From positions 5,612,501 to 5,676,500 of the forward strand of contig CM034131.1 of the NCBI GenBank assembly GCA_019914995.1: 64,000 bases of DNA, read 5' to 3'. A program made the position numbers and the translations under genes. The notes under the pieces are model-generated. The model did no database searches and was not told the origin of the DNA. It saw only the letters and a program-made list of their open reading frames with translations. The DNA comes from Acanthochlamys bracteata (taxonomy: Eukaryota > Streptophyta > Magnoliopsida > Pandanales > Velloziaceae). Shown piece after piece: positions 27,440-39,656 of this stretch (within the stretch, counting starts at the first letter, position 1; each line of letters begins with the position of its first letter).

Positions 27440-30400
27440 ATGGGGGATAAGGAAGCAACGTTGGAAGCCGTCGTGAAGGAAGCAGTCGATCTGGTAGAGT
27501 TTTTGGATCCATTTCGTTTTGATTTGCTTTGTTTTTCGTTTGAATCTGTGTTGTTGTTCTGATCTGTTTGTTTTGATGAAATATGAATCAAATGGCTAGA
27601 AAAAGTAGTTTAGTTCACCAAACTATCACCAGGACAGAGAGTTTTGTTACAGAATGTTGTTACCGACGTGTTTCTTTTTGGGTGGTTTCTGAGAAATATT
27701 GGAAAATGGATTGCAATCCTTTGTTTGGTCTTAAGACTACCACGATTATGTCGCGCTGCTTATAGACTGATTTCGGTTGATAGCAGCGTCTTAAATCGGT
27801 TTCTTTCTATGTTGAAATTTCCAAGAGATTATGTGGAAAAAAAAAAGTTTTGTTTTTGAATTCAGGATTTTCAGTGAGTTCAGTTGCCTAATAAAGCAGT
27901 TACAAGCAACTGCTCGGTTCTTGCAAGTAGTGTAATAAAAGGAATTGTGAATAAGGAAACTGGAGATGAGACTTCCTTATTTGTTGTGATTGGTTGGTTA
28001 TTTGCAGCAGTGACAAAATTTTGTTGTTTATTTATTTATTTTTGGTGTGCAGGAAAATATTCCGATTGAAGAGGTGTTTGAGAATCTGAGATGCAGCCGG
28101 GAGGGGCTCACAACCGAGGCCGCAGAGCAGCGGCTGCAGATATTTGGGCACAACAAGCTCGAAGAGAAGAAGGTAAGCCTGCATTAAACTTGCAGTCTCT
28201 CTGTTTAACTTTCAGGTTTGGCCTATAGAATGGTCTTGCTCAATTGTTCTTCTGTCATGATGTGTGGTTGCAGGAGAGCAAGTTTCTGAAGTTTTTAGGA
28301 TTTATGTGGAACCCATTGTCATGGGTTATGGAGGCAGCTGCGATCATGGCCATAGCTTTGGCTAATGGAGGGGTTCGTTTCATTGTCAATCACATATATC
28401 TGTAATGCTTCTGCAATCTTTTGCCCCAAATTCACATGTTGCTTTTGAATTCGTGAGGCAGGGAAAGCCACCAGACTGGCAGGACTTTGTTGGTATCATA
28501 ACGCTACTGCTTATTAACTCCACGATAAGCTTCATCGAAGAGAATAATGCTGGGAATGCAGCTGCTGCGCTCATGGCTCGCCTTGCTCCCAAGGCCAAGG
28601 TCACTAATCCGCCTCTTATCTTTTTTTATGCTGTTGGGATGTTGTGTTATGTCAATGAGCAAGATGCTCTACTCTGTCTGAGATTTTACTTTTGGTCTTA
28701 ATGTTGGTTATGATGATGTGGTGACAATGAGTATTTGCTATAATTTTCTGTTGTGTGTTTGTACAGGTGCTCAGGGATGGACGCTGGAAAGAGGAAGAGG
28801 CTGCTGTTCTTGTCCCAGGAGATATTATCAGCATTAAACTTGGAGATATAATTCCTGCTGATGCTCGACTCCTTGAAGGGGATCCTTTGAAAATTGACCA
28901 GGTCCTTACATGTTTAATCAAGCATCTTAACAAATTTAGGATTATATTCACTATTTGATGTTTGGTTTTTCGTTCTTGTGTTTGATCAGCAAAGTTTGTT
29001 TTCTTATTACAGTCTGCACTTACGGGAGAGTCCTTGCCAGTGACCAAGGGCCCCGGAGATGGTGTTTACTCTGGCTCTACTTGTAAACAGGGAGAGCTTG
29101 AGGCCGTTGTCATTGCCACTGGTGTCCATACATTCTTTGGCAAGGCAGCTCATCTTGTGGATTCAACTAATCAAGTTGGCCACTTCCAAAAGGTACTAAT
29201 ATACGAATCCATATCATGCATATGTCTTGTAACCTACATAGGAATGTCGATGTTTGAAATCAAACAACCGTATTTTATGTTATAGAAAATACTCGGGTCA
29301 GTCGGTGTGTGGATCACTTCCCATGTTCGTTATATTTTGTTCTTTGACTACTTTCTCACTTATGAGATTGCCTGTAGGTCTTAACGGCTATTGGAAATTT
29401 CTGTATTTGTTCGATTGCTGTGGGGATCATCATCGAGATCATTGTTATGTATCCAATCCAGCATCGTGCATATCGTCCAGGAATAGATAATCTACTGGTT
29501 CTTCTCATTGGAGGAATCCCCATTGCAATGCCCACAGTGCTTTCTGTTACCATGGCCATTGGTTCTCACCGTCTTTCTCAGCAGGTATCATCACTGTAGC
29601 AGCATGGTTTGCTCTAGACTCTGTTCTAGTTTTTGCAGTACTGTTGGTAATTGGTTTAACTACTTGCTACAAATTGATCAATTCAGTTTCAGTCACCATA
29701 CTACATGTTAATGTTAGTCCCTAGTGTTGGTTCTGTCAGCAAACTGGTGTCGCTGGACTGAAGGTTTTACAGAAAGTGATGTATTTGTAAATCACATGAT
29801 AGAGGATTCAAACTAAGTCACTCTTAAAGCACTGGTTCTCATTTAATTGTTACTCTTTAGAGATGCTGATGATCTTATTCGAAACTGATGCAGGGAGCTA
29901 TAACAAAAAGAATGACTGCTATTGAAGAAATGGCTGGTATGGATGTTCTTTGCAGTGACAAGACTGGAACTTTGACCCTTAACAAGCTGACAGTGGACAA
30001 AAACCTCATAGAGGTTAGTTATTCTTATGATGAATCTCTCCAACTTCTTTGTGATCCATTCAATGCATGTTTACACTCATTACACTGTATTACTTAGGTT
30101 TTTGCAAAAGGTGTGGACCAGGATACTGTCATTCTCATGGCTGCTAGAGCTTCAAGAACTGAAAATCAGGACGCTATAGATGCTGCAATTGTTGGTATGC
30201 TTGGTGATCCCAAAGAGGTAAAGGAGCATGTAATCATGCAAAGTCCACATTTTACAGGTTCTCATTGTCATGGTTCTTACCACCATTGCACTGATAACAT
30301 ATAGGCTCGTGCTGGTATTCAAGAAGTTCATTTTCTTCCATTTAACCCAACTGACAAGAGGACAGCATTAACCTATATTGATGGTGAAGGAAAAATGCAC

Positions 30401-33400
30401 CGTGTAAGCAAAGGTGCTCCTGAACAGGTGTGGTTTTGCTTAGAAGCATGTTTATTCGCATCCTTATTTCATTTCTTTTGTTAGGCCTCCTGATTGGATT
30501 CATAAAACTCCCATTACAGATACTTAATCTTTCACACAACAAGTCAGAGATTGAGCGTAGGGTCCATGCTGTAATAGACAAGTTTGCAGAGCGTGGGCTT
30601 CGTTCGCTTGCAGTGGCCTACCAGGTATTATCTAGCCTTCTATTTTCTAGACTCTAAACTCTTGCTTTTTGTTTCATATTGATGATGCTCTCTGTGCATT
30701 ACAGGAAGTTCCAGAGGGAAGGAAAGAGAGCCCTGGCAGTCCATGGCAGTTTGTCGGTCTTATGCCACTCTTTGACCCACCCAGACATGATAGTGCAGAA
30801 ACCATTAGGAGGGCACTGAACCTTGGTGTTAATGTCAAGATGATCACAGGTTTGACTCTAAAGTCTTTCTTCATGGTGGTGTTCTTTTCTTGTATTTGCT
30901 ATATCAACTGGAAACCTGAGGACATCTTTTCAGTTGCTTATCATTGTACATAGATTGGACTGACTGCTTTTATGAGGTCTGCACCATTCACTTCCTGTTG
31001 TAACTGAAACTATAGTGAGTTTCTTGAGTATTGTGTTGAGAAGCTTTCCGTAGTTTATGTTGCATGATGGGCATTTGTTAGTTGAATAGAAAGGATTGCA
31101 TCATTATGGAATTCTTTTTCTAACTTTGCACTGGAACTAACTCACTATCTGTATCTCACAAATCATGTGCGAAGTAAGGTGTGGTATATGCAGTAGATAG
31201 CCTGTCTATATGCTATTAACATGTGGAGCTTGACCTAGAAGAAAATTAGCTCCCAAATCAAGAACACCAAAAAGGAAAAAGTCCAAGAGCTTAGGTCAAG
31301 CATGACGTAATTGAATGTACAAGACCAAACAGTCTTGTAACCTGATACTCATGGCATTCTTGTTCTTTGTAGTGTTGTTAGATTACACTGTAAGAAAACA
31401 GACATCTCAAGGAGTAGTTTGTTATTGCTGCAGTGCTACTAATGCTGTAGCTTTTGTTTGTATTTTGGTATAATGTTTTCTTTTAGTTGGGCCACAGTTC
31501 AAGTTCTCAATCAGGATTTACTTATATCCTTGCATATGAAATATTGATAATGCAACTAGGATTGCTGATAATTAGCTTGATCCATCCTTTACATGTTTGC
31601 GGTACTTTGCATGAGAAAGTTTTAGAGCCTTCAATAATTTCCAAGTTGGGTTGTATCCCGATGATGCCCCTTCATATACCTGAATGAAGTAGCTGTCTCC
31701 ACAATTTTCAGGTGATCAGCTTGCCATAGGCAAAGAAACAGGACGTCGTCTGGGCATGGGAACAAATATGTATCCTGCCTCTGCTTTATTGGGCAATAAC
31801 AAGGATGAATCCATTGCTGCTTTGCCAATTGATGAACTAATTGAAAAGGCCGACGGTTTTGCTGGAGTTTTTCCTGGTAGGTGAATCTTTCCTTCAAATC
31901 TTTTAGTAGTTTACTTGCTTTGTTTCTGAGTGAACTCTCACCTGTATTTGTAGAGCACAAGTATGAGATTGTAAAGCGTTTGCAAGCAAGGAAGCATATC
32001 TGTGGGATGACTGGTGATGGAGTAAATGATGCTCCTGCACTTAAGAAGGCTGACATTGGAATTGCTGTAGCAGATGCTACTGATGCTGCTCGTAGTGCTT
32101 CTGACATTGTTCTTACTGAACCTGGCTTGAGTGTCATCATAAGTGCTGTTTTGACAAGTCGTGCTATCTTTCAAAGGATGAAGAACTATACAGTAAGCCA
32201 TGGTTTAGAGTCTGAAATGTAACCTGCCTGGTTTAATTTTTATATTCTGTATACATCTAATTCCATCTTCTTAATGCAGATCTATGCTGTTTCAATTACA
32301 ATTCGTATAGTGGTAAGTTCATTTGTTCCAATTACAATTCTTTGAATTTAATCTATTTACAAAAGTGTAGTACGAATAAAATGGAATTGTGTGCGTTGTC
32401 TCATCTTTTACTTTTGCTAAGTCAAAAGACATCATCACATAGTTGAAAGACCCTTACTGCTTGGTGACATAAATAATCATCTTCTTTCCTCGCGAAGTAG
32501 GGAGAGTTGTGGAATTTGAGTTCTAACATGTCTACTGTTTTACAGCTTGGCTTCATGCTGCTTGCTCTCATTTGGCAGTTTGACTTCCCACCATTTATGG
32601 TCTTGATCATCGCCATCCTTAATGATGGTAATATTCTTTCCTGCTTGTTGTGTCTTCTATTTTGGCTCTTGATGGGACTTAATGACCATCTTGATTACGG
32701 ACTACGATTAACATTACCAAATCTGCATTTCTTCATCTGCTAAGTATTTTATATGTGGCTGTTCTCTTTGTGACTGGTACAACCTATTGACCTTTTGCAG
32801 GTACTATAATGACAATATCAAAGGACAGGGTGAAACCATCCCCTGTTCCAGATAGTTGGAAGTTGGCAGAGATCTTTGCAACTGGAGTAGTACTAGGTGG
32901 ATACTTGGCTATGATGACTGTCATTTTCTTCTGGGCTGCTTATAAGACAGATTTTTTCCCAGTAAGTCTCAGATGTAAAGTGGAAACACCATGTCTTCAA
33001 TTGTTTGTAGAGTTATATAAATATCTTATTGTTATGCAGTAATAAATGTTTTATGTTCCCATTAAATACTAAATTTGGTCTATTGCGACTTTACAGCGGA
33101 TATTCCATGTAGAGAGCCTCGAGAAAACTGCTCAAGATGATTTTAAGAAGCTTGCTTCTGCAGTTTATCTTCAAGTGAGCATTATCAGTCAGGCTCTCAT
33201 TTTTGTGACTAGGTCCCGGAGCTGGTCCTTCCTCGAGCGACCTGGTCTTCTTCTAGTTGTAGCCTTCTTGGTTGCTCAGTTGGTGAGTTTTTAACCAAAA
33301 TAAAACTTGACATCTCCTAGTATGATCTCAGAAATGATTGAATGAGTATTATTCTGCGGAAACTTTGAATTTTGTTATTATGCCGTACTAATAGTCTGTG

Positions 33401-34170
33401 CTGTGTACAGATAGCTACCATCATAGCCGTATATGCCAACTGGGGCTTTGCTGCAATAAAGGGGATCGGATGGGGCTGGGCTGGTGTTATCTGGCTGTAC
33501 AACTTGATATGCTACATACCACTTGATTTCATCAAGTTCTTTACTCGATATGCTCTAAGTGGAAGGGCATGGGATCTTCTTCTTGAGCAAAGAGTAAGTG
33601 GTGAATTGGTTTTTAATATCTCAACTCGAAAGGGATGTATTCTTGTAATTTGACTTCTCATGTTTTACATTCTGTCTTCTGCTTTTGCCTTCCAGATTGC
33701 CTTTACAAGAAAGAAGGATTTCGGTAAGGAGGCAAGGGAACTCAAGTGGGCTCATGCTCAGAGGACACTGCATGGCCTGCAACCACCAGATACCAAAATG
33801 TTCAGTGACCGAACAAACTTTACAGATCTTAACCAGATGGCAGAAGAAGCTAAAAGGCGAGCAGAAATTGCTAGGTAAGCGTAAATGTGAAAAAATATTG
33901 CCTGCTTGTTATCGTCTAAGGTGTATGTGCATCTAAGATGTATATGTGCATGTGTCCTTATCTTTTCTCATTCAAATTACTTGTCATCTGTGAGGAAGTA
34001 GAGCTCAGTTTCTTTGTTGTGAATTCTAGAAAGCATTAGGAGAAAGAATAAGACGAGCTTGACCATTTTGCAGGTTGAGGGAATTGCATACACTGAAAGG
34101 GCATGTGGAGTCAGTTGTAAGGCTAAAAGGTCTTGACATTGAGACCATTCAGCAAGCGTACACTGTCTAG
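27440..34170 (+). CDS. AHA11-like: Plasma-membrane H+-ATPase, P3A type (AHA11/AHA4-like), complete, 956 aa
   Basis: Proton pump that energises the plasma membrane by ATP-driven H+ export. Coding exons: 27440-27493, 28053-28172, 28274-28372, 28462-28599, 28767-28901, 29013-29192, 29378-29584, 29894-30013, 30098-30217, 30305-30427, 30520-30624, 30705-30849, 31712-31876, 31954-32192, 32280-32312, 32546-32627, 32801-32961, 33097-33282, 33411-33593, 33696-33874, 34074-34170; total 2871 nt, no internal stop. Landmarks: actuator TGES at 186-189; CSDKTGT with the phosphorylated Asp333; KGAPEQ at 427-432; TGDGVNDAP at 590-598; proton-coordinating Asp688 in LNDG. The C-terminal autoinhibitory domain ends QQAYTV, with penultimate Thr955 as the site that binds 14-3-3 proteins when phosphorylated. 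Remembered Arabidopsis AHA11 is also 956 residues and near identical in the N-terminal and catalytic regions; the assignment to subfamily is by eye. The intron at 30850-31711 is the largest after intron 1. Confidence 0.98.
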
Positions 34171-35159
34171 GCTCATGTGCTTCCGCTACATTTTCAATGG
34201 TACCAATTTTATAGAGGGTTTGTGTCGCTGTAATATCGCTGCATGTCAAGTTTTCCCATGATATCCTCCTTAAAGGTATCTGGATAATAGTTTACTACAT
34301 GAATATTGTGATCGCAAGTGATGTGCTCTAAATACAAGCACAGTCCTTTTCCTTTTGGTGTTAGTTTTAGATATTCAAAGTGTCATAGTCTTATAGTTCT
34401 TGTTTGGTCTCAAGATTGCACTGCATGTTGAAATGAATGCATGGAGGCAGGCAGCGTGTCCTTGTTTGCCTAGTCCATGCCTACAATTTCGTCGTGCATT
34501 TATATTTTATTTTAAAATCTCTCTCCAGCTATGCAACTGGTGGGATCATTATGTAAATGCATAAAGCTAGCAGTGTTCTGTCTCCTTTTATCATATTTCT
34601 CATGGGTCTAAGTTGAGTCACATGACTCTGATGATAAACATGACAGCTTGATGTAGCAATGCCAAACTTCATGGAAGTTTGTCAATTTGGCTTCTTACTT
34701 TGTTAGCCATTCATTGCCAAAAGAGTTCAAAGTTTGGGAACCATTAATCCGGTAAGCATGGTTGGCATGTGGGAGGATATCCGCTTTGAAATTACTCTGC
34801 CCTTTGAATTGTGATAGTGTTCCCTGATTCGTATGGATCTTAGCTGCGGCAGAATTTTTGTCATCAACAGTTGCAATGCTGGGGCACGACATTCAATTAC
34901 TGATTGGAGAATTTCCTAGCTGTTGTGTTGATTTTGACAGGTTCTGAATTTAGTTTATACAATAATGCTACCGTGACTTGCTGCAAGGTTCTGTGGGATG
35001 ATTATTTGTAGTGCCAGGATTCTGCGTCTCAAACTTAATTTGCCAAAAAAACATCTTAACATCATGAATAACCGGCACATTTTGCCGAAGATTGTAGTGC
35101 TCGGCCGTTGCTTGTTACTCGGACTTCTTTGCAACTGTGAAAGGGAGCCTTTGAAATTG

Positions 35160-35365
35160 CATTTTCCAAACTTTTTTTTAAAATTTTATTTTTAATATAT
35201 AATTTATAATTATTTAGAAAATTTATTTAAAAATTTAAAAAATATAAATAATTTACGTAATAAAATTTTTAATTATATATTTTATTATTTTTTAAAAAAT
35301 AAAAAAAATAAAATTTATTTTTAAAAAAATAAAAATATTTTTAATTAAAAAAATTTATTTTATAA
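35160..35365. repeat. AT-rich MITE-like repeat copy
   Basis: A/T-only block with mirrored halves (AAAATTTTATTTTTAATATA on the left, TTTAATTAAAAAAATTTATT on the right) and a short core around TTTACGTAATAAAATTTTTA, comparable to the cores of the other copies. Confidence 0.5.
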
Positions 35366-36429
35366 GCAATATCAATGCCACCTGAAAATGATAGATCATT
35401 ACCTTAGGGCCAACCTATTTGGGTGATCTGAAAAAAGTCTTATTAAAATAGGAGTTCTATATTGAAATGAAATCTTTTAAGTTTATTTTTTAAACAAAGA
35501 GTTCATTTCATTAGTGTATTTCGATGAAAAAGCGGTTTAGCTTTACTTTTAATAAAGATTTTATTTCATAAGGTGTATTCTGATAAAAAGAATTTTTATT
35601 TTTAACATAGGTTGACGTTGGTCTTTTTGGATAAAAAGTATTTATCAGGTAAAAGAAGAATAAAAATAACTAAAATATTTTTGAATATATTAGATGATAT
35701 ATATTAAATTTATGAATTTCTTTCACTATAAAATTTAAACATATTTAAATTTAAAATATTGTTTAATAAAAATTAACAATTTTATGTTAGTTTTTAATTA
35801 TATACAAATTTTTATAATTATGGTTGGAATACGAATGGAACTTTCAAATAATTAAGGAAAATTTTTTCCAAAATTTAGAAATATGCGTGTTATTTTTTAA
35901 ATTATCAAGCAAAAAATTTGTTTGCATTTACCGTGCAGTTTATAAATAAATCGTTCGTTTAAATAAGTAACGTTGTCATTATTTCTCAGTAAGTCCATAC
36001 CTTTCGGTCTCTTCTTTTAAAAAATTTTATAATATAAGTAGCAGTTAACGTACGGCTGGATGGGAATTGGGATGCCACAGTGTTTCGTAAAGAGATGGGT
36101 TTCAACGTCCATAATTTTATTTTTTTTTAATTTTAAATTTCAAATAATTTATATATTTTTAATTATATAAAAATTTTAAAATTTTATCTTTATATATAAA
36201 ATTTTAATTTTAATTTTTTATTTATATATTTTTTAATATAACTATATTTTTTTAATTTTTAACATAATTTTAAAATTTATTGAAATATAAATACTAAATT
36301 TTACTTTCATTTTATTTTTTTAAAAATTTTATTTTTTTTTTTATTTTTACGAAATTTAATTACAGAAATCCATCCAAAAAGCGGTGAATTTGAAAAAATG
36401 TGTACCGAAGGTGATATTTGAAGTGCTTT

Positions 36430-36600
36430 TTAATTTTAATTTTGTTTTTTAAATAAAATTTTATAATATTTATATAATAAAAAATATAAAAATTTTATGT
36501 TGTATCTTTTATTATTAATATTTTTTAAAAAATAAAATTTATTTTTAAAAAAATTAAAATATTTTTTATTTTAAAAACTTTTTTTTAAGATACTCACAGA
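36430..36600. repeat. AT-rich MITE-like repeat copy
   Basis: A/T block with the core TTTATGTTGTATCTTTTATT and flanking tracts of TTTTTAAAAAATAAAATTTA. A related but more diverged A/T block lies just upstream at about 36115-36365. Confidence 0.45.
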
Positions 36601-36789
36601 CATCCCCCAATTATTCCAATAGTTTTTCTCATATATAAACTTCTCGTAGTAGTTTTCCGGTGCTATATATGGAAGTATGCATTGTATTCACTCAAAGGGA
36701 CAACTTGCTACATGTCCATATATTCTGCATAGGATACGAGTAAAACTAATGTTAACTCAGCACAAAATCTTCCGCAGGCTATTGTTCTT

Positions 36790-36990
36790 TTTCTAACAAT
36801 TCATAAGCTTTTCTTAAAAAAAAATATTTTAAAATTTTGTAAAAATAAAATTTTATTTTTTATTTTAAAAAAATTATAAAAATAATTAATAAAAAAATTT
36901 TACAATATAGAATTTTTTTATAATAGTCTTTAAAATTTTTATTAAAAAATATGAAATAAAAATTTTGGGAGGAAAAGCTCTCCAAACATA
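36790..36990. repeat. AT-rich MITE-like repeat copy (unit 1; second copy at 45885-46050)
   Basis: A/T block from AGCTTTTCTTAAAAAA to GGAAAAGCTCTCCAAACATA with the core AATTTTACAATATAGAATTT. The two copies differ only in lengths of A and T runs, consistent with one having been copied with the 9 kb unit. Confidence 0.5.
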
Positions 36991-37799
36991 CCCATTATTC
37001 ATCTCGCAGAATTCATTTTGTTCATGCCTCTAATTTCTTTACGGGTGAGAACTTTGTTTGTTATCCTATGCATGCCTACTGCATGCCAAAGTCAAGTAGC
37101 CCTACGGATCTCAAGCTTGATTTCAATATAGGCAGCCACTGCTCAGCTCGGTTCAGTTTAGGTAACTGCTATACAGTATACTCATATCTTAAGGAATCAC
37201 CAGTAATCCAAACATGAACATGAGCCTTCCCTAAAATGTTGAAATCGTAGGCGATCCCTTTGCGATTATTTCTACACTGTATAATCTCGATATCAACTTG
37301 GTAATAGTGTGGCAATCTTTACAAACTCGGAGGTTTTTCAAGACACGGATCGGTACACCAAGCGCTAGGACTATGAGGCCAAATGCTATTGCAAGCCTTT
37401 TGCTGTGGAGATGGAGGCAGTCTTCTTTCTCACTACCGTTGGTGCCTGTGAAGAGTTCGGTGAATACGCAACAGCTGCAAGCCGCCTCTCCTCCAGCTTA
37501 TTGTATATGTTTTTCGATTGGGGTGAGTAGTATCACCAGCGATTAACTCATGGACAGCACAGTCAATCTCCACAGAGCTGCAGCCTGGTACCTTACTTAA
37601 TTATCCGCTCTTCATTCATCAACTGCCAGACCAAGCCCACATCGTTCTAACGGTTCGCAGAAGCATATCTAGACTCTGGACTCTAGGACGAAAATGCAGC
37701 TTGTGGAATCCTGTTCTGATTCAATTACCCTGTTTGCCACATTTTCACTAAATTCGATGTTGGCATTCTGTTTACAGCAGGCATCAAGCAAGCTTCTCC

Positions 37800-38690
37800 A
37801 GCTCACTACTTATATCAAGTTTCCAGGGCATGCTTGACACCAATCAAGTGCTTCGTTTATGAGCCCGGCTCTAGCTAAGAGATCACCCATGCAACACATA
37901 GTGCTCTAGCTGTGCTTTGTTTCGAAACTTTCTATCATCTCGCTGAAACATCTACGCCTTTCCGCAACCCAAACCAACATGATTGAGTTAGGTCTAACTC
38001 CGCCGGCACTAAGAAACATGGATTCCGATCACCCATGGTGGCAAGCACTAAGAACACCTACCAACATGATTGAGTTAGGTGTCTAACCCGCCGGCATTCA
38101 TCAAATCATCAAACATATTCAGAGCCTCATTAACACGTACATGCATCGCAAGACCTTGAATCATAGCCTTCCACGAAGCAATATCCCTGTTAACCATTTC
38201 ACCGAACAATTGGCGCCCAAGATAAACCGCGACACATTCCGTGTACATCTATCAACGAATTGATGATCAAAAAGCAACCGAGTAGATTATTCCTTATAGA
38301 GTGGGCGTGTAACCACCCAGCAATAGCGATCCCCAGCGCACCATCGTGCAAGATTCTGCACAGATAGATGTCCGGCGACGTGGGACCCACCGACTGTTGC
38401 ATGGCAACAGACAGTTTATAGGCTTTTGCTTAATCCGCATTAATCAGTTGCATAGGCGTCAACGGATACGTTTCCATGAGACCTGGGACTTAGTCCTGCA
38501 TGCGGTCGAACAGGTTGATGCAACTATGCAAACGACGGCACGATGAGTAGAAGCGAATGAGAATCTTGTCACATAAACATCTTGAGAGAGACCGGTTTTG
38601 ATTAAACGAGTGAATGAGCTGGCATGCCTTCAGAGAGTGAAGAGATAAGCTCAAGCTTAGAGAAATAGATGAAAGATTTATGGTCGTATG
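37800..38690 (-). pseudogene. Decayed pentatricopeptide-repeat (PPR) protein gene, unit 1
   Basis: The - strand carries fragments in PPR order, in different frames. From high to low coordinate: a frame with LIKTGLSQDVYVT shifting to LHSCINLFDRMQD; GWLHAHSIRNNLL and FLIINSLIDVHG; WKAMIQGLAMH and EALNMFDDLMNAG; a LVGVLSACHHG-like stretch; AGLINEALDWCQACP. These resemble PPR motifs of organelle RNA-binding proteins. The gene is broken by frameshifts, and by a partial duplication of about 36 bp (37973-38008 and 38060-38096, 87 bp apart). The same breaks are in unit 2, so decay preceded the 9 kb duplication. Sequence up to about 39070 may hold the former N-terminus but shows no clear motif. Confidence 0.75.
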
Positions 38691-39386
38691 AATTGCTATT
38701 GAACATTCTGTAGAAGAGTAAGACAGCTGAGTGCTTACGGTCGCCGTCAGAAAATACGAAGAAGGCGAAGGAGAATGTTGAATGAAGAAGGCGGAGCAGT
38801 TAAAGAGTAGATTGCAAGTGTAGGCAGGTTCTGCAGCGGCCGAGTAGCGAAGAAGATGTGGAGCAGATTGATGAGTCGGAGAGATGTGCGTATGGCGTGG
38901 GGTGTGGATTTGTTTGAGCTGGTGAACGGAATTGCAGTCGGTAAGGTGGTGTTGAAGCGTGGAGGAATGAAGTAATGGTGATTACCGGAGTGCTTACACA
39001 AAGTAAGGTGGTGGACCGTAAGGGAAATAACAAGTATCGCTATCAATCTCACTGCACTTCGTGTAATCACCATAATTATTGCAGTTTTGTTTGCACCTGA
39101 ACAGAAGTCGCCAGTCAGTCTTCCGTGTAACTACAGGAACGTAGTAACTTTGTTCTTTCTTGAACTGAAGACTTTCCGGTCCATTCTAATTCCACAACAA
39201 CCTTCAATTTATATTTACTTTTTGGTATCCTTGATTCGAGATACAAGTAATCAACCAATTACACTAGAAAAAAAACACCCCAACACGTTCGCTGTCGTTT
39301 CATTTTTTATTTAGTTAACGCGCTCTTTCGTTCGTTCATTAATAAGAGCCTCACCAAACCAAAGTAGCAGAATCCTCCCTGTAGCC

Positions 39387-39393
39387 TATATAG
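39387..39393 (+). promoter_or_regulatory. Putative TATA box of the DUF569 gene, unit 1
   Basis: TATATAG lies 270 bp upstream of the ATG and is followed by a CT-rich leader. An identical site is at 48469-48475 in unit 2. Position and context are reasonable; transcription start not shown. Confidence 0.5.
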
Positions 39394-39656
39394 GATATAC
39401 CCCTCTTCAATTTATCTTTTCCGTTTTCTTGCCGTGTCCCTTCCTGTTCTATCCTTCTCATTCATTTCATTTAAACTCTCATTCAATCAATTTCCACTCG
39501 ATATCTCTTCTTATTCTTCTCCAACTCCCTCAACAACAATCAAATTTGTTCATTCCATTCCATTTTTTCACGACAACAGCAACAACAGCGAAGATCCCGC
39601 AAAAGTTTCTTCCTCTGATTTTCACTCTGTTTACAAATTCTTCTCTAGGTCGATTA

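Larger units (their letters stand above)
34171..36745. other. 3' flank of the H+-ATPase gene and AT-rich spacer
   Basis: The first 400 bases after the stop are probably 3' UTR and downstream flank. From 35160 the sequence becomes A/T-tract rich, with repeat-like blocks at about 35160-35365, 36115-36365 and 36430-36595 that share the ATAAAATTTATTTTTAAAAA layout of the MITE-like family. No gene recognised. Confidence 0.6.

Noticed and set aside
31881-32222. Reading the H+-ATPase as several separate genes from its open fragments
   Set aside because: All fragments join with canonical GT/AG sites into one 956-codon frame in the exact family order.
34695-35195. Short ORFs downstream of the H+-ATPase
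   Set aside because: They are 60-65 codons, low complexity or without family motifs, and lie in 3' flank and AT-rich spacer.
38747-39073. 108-codon - strand ORF next to the PPR relic, identical in both units
   Set aside because: The start context and residues show no PPR helix pattern and it overlaps a second open frame; it is probably the eroded PPR N-terminal region or promoter, not a gene.
39429-39656. In-frame upstream extension of the DUF569 frame (start at a TTG at 39429)
   Set aside because: There is no ATG before 39657 in that frame, the composition is CT-rich leader, and the family domain begins just after 39657.
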